Positions 53,849 through 64,000 of a DNA stretch of 64,000 bases are shown piece by piece (position 1 is the stretch's first letter; the number at the start of each line of letters is the position of its first letter). The notes under the pieces are model-generated. The model did no database searches. It saw only the letters and a list, made by a program, of their open reading frames with translations, and was not told the DNA's origin. Position numbers and translations under genes: made by a program. Source of the DNA: Glebionis coronaria. Lineage: Eukaryota > Streptophyta > Magnoliopsida > Asterales > Asteraceae. The stretch lies in the NCBI GenBank assembly GCA_025667525.1, contig CM046876.1:84609512-84673511 (forward strand), given 5' to 3'.

Positions 53849-55786
53849 TTTTGGGTCGAGTCAGGCTCGTGACTCGGTTATCAAAAACAAGCGCTCCTCG
53901 GGAGGCAACCCGAGTATCTATCCCTTTTCGTTTTAACCTCCTAAGTGTAGGGGGCCTCTATAGGTTCTTTGAGTTTGTGTGGTGATGTGATTACAGGGAT
54001 AAGTGCACTCTTGGAATCTTTGAAGAACCGTGCTCCCGTGTTATCCGAAATCCGGTTCTATCTCTCAACTATAGTGATTCAGTTTTCTTCATACTCACAT
54101 TTGAAATTGATCACTTTAGTCGTCTCTTCCTTAGCTTGATTTAACCAACGTGCACAATGTCATAAGTGTAGGGGAGACTTTTCCCACATGCTTAAACATT
54201 GAGGACAATGTTTATCTTAAGTGTAGGGGGACTTCTATCGAAGCTTTAAGTGGAATTTTCTATGAAAATGCCTTCACTTAACCGGAAAATCATCTTTTTC
54301 AGCATTTTTCAAATTTTTAATTAACTTTGGCCATTTAGTCGTAATTTTCAAATTTTTATCATTGCTTTCATATGTATATATCCCACAATAAAGTCAAAAA
54401 TAAAAATAAAGTGGTGTAGCTAGTTTTGAAATCTTTGACATATTAGGCCCGTTGTGATTATTTTGACTCAACCCGAATAGACTTATCCAAGTTTATTCTA
54501 GCTAGTATCCTTAACCATGTAAACCTTAATTGGTTTATTAGGCTAAGCATCCACGAGTCTCATTACTTGAGATTTTAAATTGTGGAGAACGAGAAATGAC
54601 AGAGTCAATTATAAGTCGGTATTCTTGCACAAGCTCACTTGGTGTAATTATCTGCCTATTCTCCCATCACTTGCTAATAATTTATCTGCAATAAGTAAGG
54701 TCGTACGATTTGAAAAGTTACTTAGCTTCTAGCCCAAGATCGTTTAAAAGTTGCTCGGTAATGATAAGAGTTCATAGCCAAGGCATAACTTATGAAGCGG
54801 GGCGCGAAGATTGGTGAGTCCGAAAAGGCCCTAACAAGGCATGAGGACTCAATCTTATTGCTAAAGATCCAAGGTGATGTGAAAAGCATTATTCCCAAAA
54901 TCAATATGAAGGATCAAGACTCACGACGAAAAGCAATCAACTCCCATAAAGATCATGGAGAAGTCTATCCGAAAAGACCCTAACAAGGTATGAGGATAAA
55001 TAGATCCAAGTCCAAAAAGGAGGCGGATCGTTGTATCTCTAAATCCCAATTAGAGATTGAAGAATAATCATGAAGTCGTGGTCAACAAAGTTGGAGTACC
55101 CCTCAAAAGTCTCCAAGTGAAGAAACTCTATTAACGATGAGAAGACCATTATCTTAAGAACGTCTCTCAAGATATGAAGTATGAAGTACATGTCAAATAT
55201 CGGCCCGAGAAAGGTCTCAAATCGTGAACCGAGTTATGCCAAGATATGAACTTTTTGATCTCCCGAGAAGCAGTTTTAAGAGATTTTGTCCTTTAGCTAA
55301 CTATTAATCAAATCGTCCTACTTTGCTTTCAGCCTAATAAACTATCGAACTAAGTCCAAAAATGCATCTTCATGATCATTCTAAGACAAAAATAAAATAT
55401 AAGAGATACACCTAGGAATAAGGGAGTTTAAGCATATAATTAAGCCATGTGTGTAAGTGTATGATTTACTAACTTGTAATAACAATGATCTCGTTTTTAA
55501 GCTTAGTTTGGGGAACGTGAAACTTGAGGGTGATAAATCTTCGCAGCACCAAAGCCCTAATGTAAGTCCTTGATCTCTTTGCAAGTTATTTCCATATAGC
55601 TATTTTCAAGTGAAAATGGTTTTCTATCCTTTTATTTACTTTAAAGTTTTAATTTCTCTTAGTACTTTAATTTTTGTTTAGTAATATTTTAATAAGGCCA
55701 AGGTTGATTGATTATGAGAAAAGTGTAAATTTGCTTTATCACTGAGCATTGCATGAGGGCATGGCAATGGTTAAGTGTAGGGGATT
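53849..55786 (+). other. 3' non-coding region of E
   Basis: No gene; no envelope-like ORF is present. It starts with the conserved GTCGAGTCAGGCTCGTGACT and GGGAGGCAACCC at about 53900. AAGTGTAGGGG occurs at 53943, 54164, 54219 and 55773; the last abuts the 3' LTR and is the PPT. Confidence 0.8.
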
Positions 55787-57535
55787 TGATAGGTGTGAAA
55801 ACACCCATCCTTTTACCACTTATTTCTGGCTAAAACGAGACCAAAACACGTATTTAATATCATTTGTTTGGAATTATGCGTGGTTTTTGTGTTTATTGTA
55901 TTTTCAGAGTCAACCAGATGAATATTGAAGAAAACATGGGGTTGCACGGGTTTTATCGAAGAAAAAGACTCAAGACGAAGTCTATTGTCCAAGAGATGCA
56001 AAAGATTTGAAGTCATTGTGCCTATTTGAAGATTTATCGAAGAATAGGGCCAAAGATGGAAGATTCATATATGTCGAAGAACTCGAGTCTATTAAACAAA
56101 TGATTAGAGAACGAGTTGGAATCATTCACCGACACTTCTCAAAATCCAAAGTCGGAAACGTTTAATTAAAGAAACGTAAAGACTAAAGAAGAAAGAAGAA
56201 GAGAAGCCCATGAACAAAGCCCATTCACAAGCCCACAAAGCAAACACCTATAAATAGGCCTACACTTCACAACTTAGCTAGTTAGTTAGTTTTTCAATTT
56301 TTCATTTTTTCTCTAGTTTTAGAGAGAGAAAGTTCTTAACTTTCTCTCACTAACATTTTTCTTTTCTCCATTTTTACCTTTCAAGTTTTAAGCTTTTTGT
56401 ATTTTGGATTTCTCTAATCTAATTCAAGTTAAGCTTTTTGTTCCTTAATCTATTTCTACCTTTCTTTATTTACTTTGATCTTAATCCGAAAAGTTCATGT
56501 TTGATCCGAATGGTTCTCAATTCGTGTTGATTTTGGTGTTTCGTGATTAAGAGGTTGATCTTTATATTCCTACATAAGCTCTCATACGTTTAAGCTATAA
56601 GCTTTTGATACTTATTAGCTTCTTTGTATTTTCGGCTTATTCATTTTTAAGCTTTGTTTTAAAAAGTTTTCTTATTTTATGTTTGGTTCATTAAGTCTCG
56701 GATATTAGTGTTTGTAAAAGTTAACGAATTTGTGCTTATTTAATTTTTTAGAAGTTTGAAAATGCTATTTGATTACTGCTTATTGGATTAAGCTTATTTT
56801 CTCTCTTGGACGCCTTATCCATCTCAGTAGGTTTTACTTGGTACGATCACCTGGCTACGATCGCTTTGAGTGCGATCTGTTCTTCTTTCTCTGGTACGAT
56901 CCACGCCCACGATCACTTGTTGCGATCTAGGGTGCGATCAGTTGTTACGATCCTTGCTTCGATCGCATTGAGTGCGATCAGTTGTTACGATCCGGAACCA
57001 CGATCGCGTTGCGATCTGTTAGTACGATCGTCCCCTCCCATCGTACAGGAGAGTACGATCCATCTCCTTGTTTATTATCGCATTGAGTGCGATCTGATTA
57101 CTTCTTGCGATCGCATCGAGTGCGATCTGGTGAGTACGATCAATCGTGTTATTTTGGGTACGATCGCGTTGCGATCTGGATTTTTGTTTGAGTACGATCG
57201 CATTACGATCGGACTCAGGTCTGTGTTTTGTTTTTGGCTTAATTTTTAAATCTAGTTTTTCCCGCTCTTTTACTTAGGTTATTTCAAACTTGTTTTTAAG
57301 TTTTTGAATTGTCAAGTTTTAATTTCCAAGGTTGCACGCTCTTAATTGTAGTTTAATTTTAAGACTTCTATTATTCTCAACGACAATTTTAATTACTTGC
57401 ATTTAGTTTAAAAAATTTAGATAACCAAAATTAACCCCTTTTTAGTAACCAAGAACAACTATTCCACTTTGAACCGTGATCAATTCGAGAAGATTCCGAG
57501 ACATAATCTGAACCCCATCCAAAACGCTTGTATCA
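55787..57535 (+). repeat. 3' LTR of element E
   Basis: 1749 bp, pairs with 8225-9973 with about 33 differences. TATAAATA at 56249-56256. Motif array at about 56840-57212. Followed by GTTAT, the target duplication. Confidence 0.93.
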
Positions 57536-57546
57536 GTTATCATCAT

Positions 57547-59457
57547 TGATAGGTGTGTAAACATCCATCCTTTTTACCACTTAATTACAATAATAACCAA
57601 GCCAAAACGTGTATTTTATGTCATTTATGTCGGAATTATGCGTGGTTTGTGTTTTTGTTGTGATTTAGGACGAAATTGTGAAAAGGGGAGAAAACACGGG
57701 CATTTACGGGCTTTTATCGAAGAAAAAGACGAAAGACGAAGTCAAGAAGTCAAGAGTGCAAAAAGAACGGAAGTCCAAGACCAATTCTGAAGATTTATCG
57801 AAGAAAAAGTCGAAAGACGGAAGTTTACTAAAAGCCGAAGAACTCAAGTCTAATTTATTGAAGAATTACAAGACGAGTTCAAAGAAATCCCGAGACAAAG
57901 CCATTAAAGTCAAAAGATTAAGAAGATTAACAAAGATTAAAGAAGATCAAGGACTTAATCTTGCAATTAAGAAAAGATGAAAGAGGGAGGAAGCTTCCTA
58001 AGCACTCCTTAATCTCCCCTATATATAGATTAGACTAGATTCATTTTCATTTTGTTGGATAGCTTGACAAACTATTTCTTCCATTTTACTTTCCTGCACA
58101 TTTAATTTCATGTCCATTTAAATACCTTGTCTTGCACCTTAAATACATTTAATTTCAAGTAAGTGTTCTTTTAATTCTTGTCAATCTTTATTTTTATTGT
58201 TTATCTCTCATTCTACCTTTCTTTAATCTTGATGCTTTATTGTTTATGTTCATGTTCTTGATTTTTATTGATTTATTTAAGTGGGTTTTGATTATTGTGG
58301 TTAGTTTTGTTAGTTTGATTGTTTTGGATTGTTTGTTTATGATTAATACATGTTTATTGATTAGTTTGATTTAATCTTGTGGTTGATTTTGTTTAGTTTT
58401 TATTAGATTCGTGTATATCTTGGTATCCCTTGTTCTTCGCTTGTCTGTTACTGTGTATTCCCAGGAAAAGTTCCGGATCAAGCAAAACATTCCGAGTGAA
58501 GGGTTTGTGTTGATTGTTCCGAATAAAAGGTGTTCATCCGGAATATTGAACATTCCGGATCAGAAGAGTTCATTCGGAATAATTTATTATTCCGGATCAA
58601 ATCATTCATCCGGAATATTAGACATTCCGGATCAGCCATTTATTCCAGATCAAGCAAACATTCCGGATCAACAGGATATTCCGGATCAAGGTGCTATTCC
58701 GGATCAACCTCTCAATCCGAATCAAATAATATTCCGGATTAGCAAGTTCATCCGGAATAATTTATTATTCCGGATCAAGGAGTTTATTCGGAATATTAAG
58801 ACATTCCGGATCAAGGGTTTTATTCGGAATAACATTTTGGATCAAGAGATATTCCGGATCAAGAGCAACATTCCGGATCAAGACAAGTATTCCGAATCAA
58901 GAAGTTTATTCCGGATAGGTGACATATTCCGAGTAAGCATTTTATTCCGAATCAAAGTTTTGGTGAATATTCCGAGTGAAGAAAAACATTCCGAACGAAG
59001 GTGACATTCCGGATGAATGTTTATTCCGAATGAGGGTATTATTCTGGATGAGCTGTTTTCAGGTTCTTTCTAGTTTCTGTTTTTAATTTTGAAGCTTTAT
59101 TTTTCCCGCCTTTTTACTTAGTCGCACTTTAAGTTTATTTGTCTTAGATTTATTTTAGCCTTGCCTTAGTTTTTAGTTTTAGTTGTGTTTTAAGTTTGCC
59201 TTATATAGTTTTAAGTTTGCGTTATTTACAATAATTGCCCTTTAATTTTTGTCACGCTTTTAAATACTTGTCATTTACTTTAAATTAGAATTAGATTTAA
59301 ATTACCGTCATTTTCATTTATGTCTTTGCACTTTTATTTTAAAAACAACCAAAAACATTTGTTTCACCCAAAACAATAGAGTCGTACTTTGAACCGGAAA
59401 TCAATTCGTTAAGATACCGAGAAACGAACAATTGAACCTAGCAAAATCTCTTCATTA
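57547..59457 (+). repeat. Solo LTR A, with ATCAT target duplication
   Basis: TGATAGG...CTTCATTA, flanked by ATCAT at 57542-57546 and 59458-59462, inside copia gag of C. No internal region or second LTR of this copy exists, so it arose by recombination between the LTRs of a full element. TATATATA at 58020-58027. Motif array at about 58463-59050, with one unit more than the L1 LTR at 2598-4503. Confidence 0.9.
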
Positions 59458-59462
59458 ATCAT

Positions 59463-60179
59463 TACCAAGATTGGTTGTGGTGGGTACCTCACTGACGACA
59501 TCAGAACCGTAGTAAGAGAGATTAACAACGAGAGCAGCTTGGGCAGAGTGAATGTCATCACAATCCGAATCATATGCGTCAAGATCATCTGCTTGATAAG
59601 CTGCATTAGAAGTGGAAACGACTGCAATGCCTTTAGTATCTGTTGCCCCTGGGTCTGCAAGAAATGCTAACTCCTCTGAATCCAAAATCTTTCCCTTAGA
59701 CTGAGCATCGACCAAATACATCTTCTCACGGAACCACGCTTCATCCCTTCTCCTTTTCGGCTGAGTGCATTGCCTAGCCATATGACCTTGTCCTCGGCAA
59801 TTGTAGCAAGTCACAACCTTTTGAGGACCAATGGGACTTTCATTTCCATTAGCTTGTGAATTCACAGCTTGAGCATTCACCGTCCTTGTAAGAGGTCCAT
59901 ATGTATTTTGCCTTCCCTGAATCGGTTGCACTGTTACTTGACCATCTTGAACAGTAGCTTGTTGTCGAGGATTTGAAGAGGTGCGGAGCTGATTGTGTGT
60001 TGGTGGAAATCCTCTAGTTGCAACAAGTTTTGACAAGTAGGCAGTGAGATGGTTTAGAACATCAGTTGGCGTATCATTTGAAGTAAAGACCGGTGCTTGG
60101 ATTGGTGGAAGTTCATTAGATTAGAAAGCTTGTGCTAGTTGTGCTTCTATTAGAAAATATCCTTGTTGAGGAGTATAGC
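59463..60179 (-). pseudogene. Ty1/copia gag fragment of host element C, copy 2
   Basis: One open minus-strand frame of 193 codons from 60036 with the CCHC knuckle CYNCRGQGHMARQC, the basic QPKRRRDEAWFREKM and the acidic DDLDAYDSDCDDIHS. It is intact across the position where copy 1 (4509-5225) has a stop. Upstream frame residues to 60179 belong to the same gag but include a stop near 60121. Cut on one side by solo LTR A and on the other by R. Confidence 0.85.
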
Positions 60180-62050
60180 TGATACAAGGCTTTTGGCCAG
60201 GTAAAAAGATTCGTTTAAGTATGTCTAATCGAATTGATCTGGTTTAACTATGCGACTCAGTCGTTCTTTGGTGAAACAAATAGTTGTGTCGTTGTAGTAA
60301 TTAAAAAGTGCAAAACTATTAAAGTAAAGGGCAATTAATTTAAATCTAATTCTATTTTAAAAATAAATGGCGAGTATTTAAAAACGTGTCGAGAATTAAA
60401 AAGCACTAAAGTAAGTGACGCAAACTTAAATCTATCTAAGGCAAACTTAAAACGCAACTAAAACTTAAAACTAAGGCAAGGCTAAAATAAATATAAGGCA
60501 AAATGAACTTAAAGTGCGACTAAGAAAAAAGGCGGGAAAAATAAAGCTTGAAATTAAAAATCAAAGACAAAAACAAGAAGAACCTCAAAACAGCTCATTC
60601 GGAATAATCCTTCGTCCGGAACAATCACTCATCCGGAATGTCACCTTCGTTCGGAATGATTCTTCTTCGCTCGGAATATTACCAAAATCCTTGATCCGGA
60701 ACAAATTCTCTATTCGAAATATGTCACTTATCCGAAATAAATCCTTCGTTCGGAAATTTTGCTGATTCGGAACTTTCTTGGTTCGGAACTTATTCTTCGG
60801 AACTTCCTTGGTTCGGAACTTTGGTTCGGAACTTCCTTGGTTCAGAAATTTTGCTTGGTTCGGAACTTCCTTGGTTCAGAACTTTTGCTTGGTTCGGAAC
60901 TTCCTTGGTTCAGAACTTTTGCTTGGTTCGGAACTTTCTTGGTTCAGAACTTTTTCTTGGTTCGGAACTTTGGTTCGGAACTTCCTTGGTTCGGAACTTC
61001 CTTGGTTCAGAACTTTTGCTTGGTTCAGAACTTTTGCTTGGTTCGGAACTTTGGTTCAGAACTTTTGCTTGGTTCAGAACTTTCTTGACAAATCTTTGAT
61101 CCGGAATATACCTGGGAAATGAACAGGAACGAAGAACACGCAAGAACAAAAAATAACACGAATGCAATCTAAACTAATCAAAATCAACCACAAGATTAAA
61201 TCAAACTAATAACAAATAATCAACTAATGATAATCTATCAAACCAAAACAATAAAACTAACAATAATAACCACAATAATCAAAACCCACTTTGATCAAAA
61301 TAAGAACATGAACATGAACATAAACATAAAAATCAAAGATTAAAGAAAGGTAGGATGAGATCAAACAAAAAAGATAAAGATTAACAAGAATTAAAAGAAC
61401 ACTTACTTGAAATTAAATGGTAATTAAGGTGCAAGACAAGTATTTAAATTCGACAAGTAATTAAATGACAAGGTAATTAAAAGTGGAAGAACTAATTGTC
61501 ACTATTAGCCAACAAAATGAAATGATTAACTTCCTAATCTATTTATAGGGGAGGATTAAGGAGTGCTTAAGAAGCTTCCTCCCCTCTTTCCTTTCTCCTT
61601 AATTGCATTTTTAGTCCTTCTCTTCTTAATCTTTTGTTAATTGCACCATTGGTCCTTAAGCCTTTTAATCTTCTTTAATCTTGGACTTTAATGACTTTTG
61701 GCTCGGGATTTCTTTGGACTCGTCTTTTAATTCTTTCAATAAATAAGATTTGAGTTCTTCGGCTTTTAGTAAACTTCCATCTTTTGACTTTTTCTTCGAT
61801 AAATCTTCAGAATTGGTCTTGGACTTCCGTTCTTTTTGCACTCTTGACTTCTTGACTTCGTCTTTCGTCTTTTTCTTCGATAAAAGCCCGTGAATGCCCG
61901 TGTTTTCTCCACTTTTCACCTTTTCGTCCTAAATCACAACAAAAACACAAACCACGCATAATTCCGACATAAAAGACATAAAATACACGTTTTGGCTCAG
62001 TTATTATTGTAATTAAGTGGTAAAAAGGATGGGTGTTTACACACCTATCA
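60180..62050 (-). repeat. 3' LTR of element R (Athila-like, right-truncated)
   Basis: TGATACAAGGC...ACACCTATCA on the plus strand, 1871 bp. TATTTATA (reverse TATA) at 61540-61547. TTCGGAACTTCC motif array at about 60595-61110. GTCGTTGTAGTA at 60288-60299 matches the tRNA-Asp 5' end. Followed by the reverse-complement PPT AATCCCCTACACTT. The left flank GTATAGC is the insertion site in C; the matching right flank lies outside the window. Confidence 0.9.
60595..61110 (-). repeat. TTCGGAAC / CTTGGTTCGGAAC motif array in R LTR
   Basis: The first 180 bases hold TTCGGAAT and TCCGGAAC units as in the A array. From about 60770 a regular unit CTTGGTTCGGAACTT, or CTTTTGCTTGGTTCAGAACTT, repeats about fifteen times. 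Frames open on both strands through it (60759-61122) are repeat artefacts. Confidence 0.88.
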
Positions 62051-64000
62051 AATCCCCTACACTTGACCATTGCAATATCCTCATGCAATGCATTAGTTAC
62101 AAAGCACGTTTACATTTTTCATCAAAATCAATCCACCTTGGCCTTTATTAAAGAGATAGAAAATTTTAAACATTAAAGTAAAGAAATCAAAAGCATACCT
62201 TGGGTTTTGGAAATGTCATGAATAATCATCATCCTCAAGTTTTCACTTTCTCCAAACCAAGCTTAAAAACGAGATCATTGTTATTATAAGTTAGCAAACT
62301 AACACGAACTCTTGTGGGCCAATTATTCACTTAGACTCCCTTATTCCTAGGGGTATCTCTTATATTTTATTTTTGTCTTGAATGATCGCGAGGATGCATT
62401 GTTGACTTATTTCGATAGTTTATTAGGCCGAAAATAAAGTGAACGATTTAATCAGTAGTTAGGTAAAGGACAAAATCTTTTAAAACTGCTTCTCGGGACC
62501 TCATAAAGTTCATATCTTGGCATAACTCGCTTCGCGATTTGAGACCTTTCTCGGACCGATATTTGGCAGCGACTTCATACTTCAAATCTTGAGAGACGTT
62601 CATGAAATAATGGTCTTCTCTTCATATAGGAATTTCTTCACTTGACATTTTGAGAGATTCTTCATACTTGGACCACGACTTCTTCATTTTTCTCCAATCT
62701 TTATTTTGGACTTTGATATACAACGATCCGCCTCCTTTTATGACTTGGATCTATTTATCCTCATACCTTGCTAGGGTCTTTTCGGATACACTTCTCCATG
62801 ACTTTTTGGGAGTTTTTGCTTTTCGTCGTGTGTCTCGATCCTTCATATTGATTTTCGATAAATGATTCTTCACATCACTTGGGATCTTTAGCAACAAAAT
62901 ATAGCCCTCATGTCTTGTTAGGACCTTTTGGACTCGCCAATCTTCGCATCCCGCTTCAATAAGTTATGCCTTGGCTATGAACTCTAATCCATACCGAGCA
63001 ACTTTTAAACGATCTTGGGCTAGAAGCTAAGTAACTTTTCAAATCGTACAACCTTATTTATTGCAGATAAATTTATTAGCAAGCGCTGGGAGAATAGGCT
63101 TATAATTAACTCACATAAATTCACGAAAGAATACCAAACTTATAATTGGCTCTATCATCTCTCGTTCTCCACAGTTTAAAATCTCAAGGAATGAGACTCG
63201 TGGATACTTAGCCTATTAAATCAAAGTTTTGGGTTTTCGAGTCGCCTATAGGATCTTGCAAACTCTTAGACTTTTTCAAGTTTAGAAATCTCATTTTAAA
63301 GTTCCCTTGATAAACGACTCTCTAGGATCAATTATAGGAACTTGCGAAAAGTTCTTGTTCTTAACCCGTGAGAGTTAAGACTTTCGCGTTTTATAGCTCC
63401 CTATATAAAAGCCTAGCAAAACTTGACTTAAACACGTTAAGGATACTAGCTAGAGTAACTTAGAAAAGTAAACTCGGGTTAAGTCAAAAGATTCACAACG
63501 TTTGAAAATTAAAACCACTTTATTAAAATTTATTCTGATACGGAAAGAAAATAACTATACAAAGGGAAAAACTAATAGGCCAAAATAGTTCAAAAATTTT
63601 GAAAAATGTCGAAAAATTGATTTTCCGGTTAAAATGAGGACAAATACAAGGAAAAGACCACTTAACTTCGATAGAAGTCCCCCCTACACTTAATATAAAC
63701 ATTGTCCTCAATGTTTAAGCATCTTCACATATTTTAATCTCGCTAAGGAAGAGACAACTAAAGAGATTCCTATTTTAATATTGAGAAAATATAAAATAGT
63801 GAATCGAAAAGAGTTTAGGATAGAACCGGGAAGATGGAACACGGAATCACGGGTCGTCAAGAATCATCAAGAGTGGATCATTGATCTAATCCCTGATTAG
63901 TAGAGGAGAGGAAATAGCAAACCAACGGGTCTCCCCTACACTTAGGATAAAGAAAGATAAAAGATAGATGCATGGGTTGCCTCCCAAGAAGCGCTTGGTT
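62051..64000 (-). other. 3' non-coding region of element R, to the window edge
   Basis: Reverse-complement homologue of 550-2597. CCCCTACACTT occurs at about 62054, 63683 and 63934; the copy expected near 63730 is deleted. GGGTTGCCTCCC near 63973 shows that the coding end lies just beyond the window. The plus-strand ORF 62650-62865 is antisense and is not called. Confidence 0.8.

Larger units (their letters stand above)
8225..57535 (+). mobile_element. Element E: Athila-like Ty3/gypsy retrotransposon, with nested insertions
   Basis: Both LTRs are 1749 bp (8225-9973 and 55787-57535) and start TGATAGG and end TGTATCA. GTTAT flanks the element on both sides (8220-8224 and 57536-57540), so the ends are intact. 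The primer site at 9976 matches the tRNA-Asp 3' end. Coding order is gag, protease, RT, RNase H, integrase, the Ty3 order; there is no chromodomain. Without the insertion of F the element is about 11.3 kb. Hand comparison gives about 33 LTR differences (1.9 percent), which at 1.3e-8 per site per year would be roughly 0.7 million years; that rate is an assumption. Frameshifts and a stop make it non-autonomous now. Confidence 0.93.

Noticed and set aside
60759..61122. Overlapping ORFs on both strands with repeated GSELPWF-like peptides
   Set aside because: Translation of the TTCGGAAC array in several frames at once; no evidence for a protein.
57547..62050. An inverted pair of LTRs around a 717-base copia gag piece, looking like a palindromic element with a captured gene
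   Set aside because: The left LTR has its own ATCAT duplication and the right LTR continues into the 3' region of another element, so these are separate insertions in an older copia gag.
1..64000. Cellular protein-coding genes between the elements
   Set aside because: Every stretch could be assigned to an LTR element or its remnants, apart from the unrecognised ORF in G.

Overview
Everything recognisable in this window is LTR retrotransposon, and I find no ordinary cellular gene. The Ty3/gypsy elements with tRNA-Asp primer sites and Athila-type protease, the chromodomain Ty3 element and the Ty1/copia elements with long coiled-coil gag regions point to a eudicot plant nuclear genome. From memory, the copia gag and linker proteins resemble those of Asteraceae (Anthemideae), but that placement is an inference.

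Layout (my labels). C is an old, decayed Ty1/copia gag on the minus strand, the deepest layer visible (4509-5225, 5895-8224, 57541-57546, 59463-60179). Several elements sit in C: L1, an Athila-like element running in from the left edge (1-4503); A, a solo LTR (57547-59457, target duplication ATCAT); R, a minus-strand Athila-like element running off the right edge (60180-64000); and E. E is a plus-strand Athila-like element with gag, protease, RT, RNase H and integrase (8225-57535, duplication GTTAT). Its RT is split by F, a minus-strand Athila-like element with gag and protease only (13582-51558, duplication GTCCC). The gag of F is split by B, a plus-strand Ty1/copia element (19326-44034, duplication CCTTG). 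The 3' non-coding region of B is split by T, a Tekay-like chromovirus (29313-42196, duplication GATAG). The 5' LTR of F carries G, a small minus-strand copia-type element without pol (46192-50101, duplication TAACC). Hand-counted LTR differences fall in the same order as the nesting: E about 33 in 1749, F about 20 in 1810, B 3 in 369, T 4 in 3224, G none seen in 287.

How the parts work together. T is the only element with an apparently intact gag-pol and near-identical LTRs, so it could be autonomous or recently so. B is nearly open, but has one in-frame stop between gag and pol and its protease DSG motif lies out of frame. E is broken by frameshifts and a stop. F and G lack pol and would need enzymes from other elements. 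The block 2598-5894 is a second copy of 57547-60848, so the locus also carries a segmental duplication.

Most interesting signals. (1) Between the 5' LTR of F and its primer-binding site lies a complete tRNA-Asp(GTC) sequence including the CCA tail, followed by a second, different U5 end and a second primer-binding site. The LTRs of F contain a 14-base match to the 5' end of that tRNA at the point where the two U5 copies realign. This looks like a fossil of reverse transcription running through the whole primer tRNA, then a template switch that gave the element a different LTR. (2) Six unrelated or diverged elements (A/L1, R, E, F, B, G) each carry their own array of short CG-containing motifs (TTCCGGA, GATCGGAAT, TGCGATC and similar) in the predicted 5' leader downstream of the TATA box. 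(3) T carries an acidic coiled-coil ORF upstream of gag, and teloboxes in its LTR.
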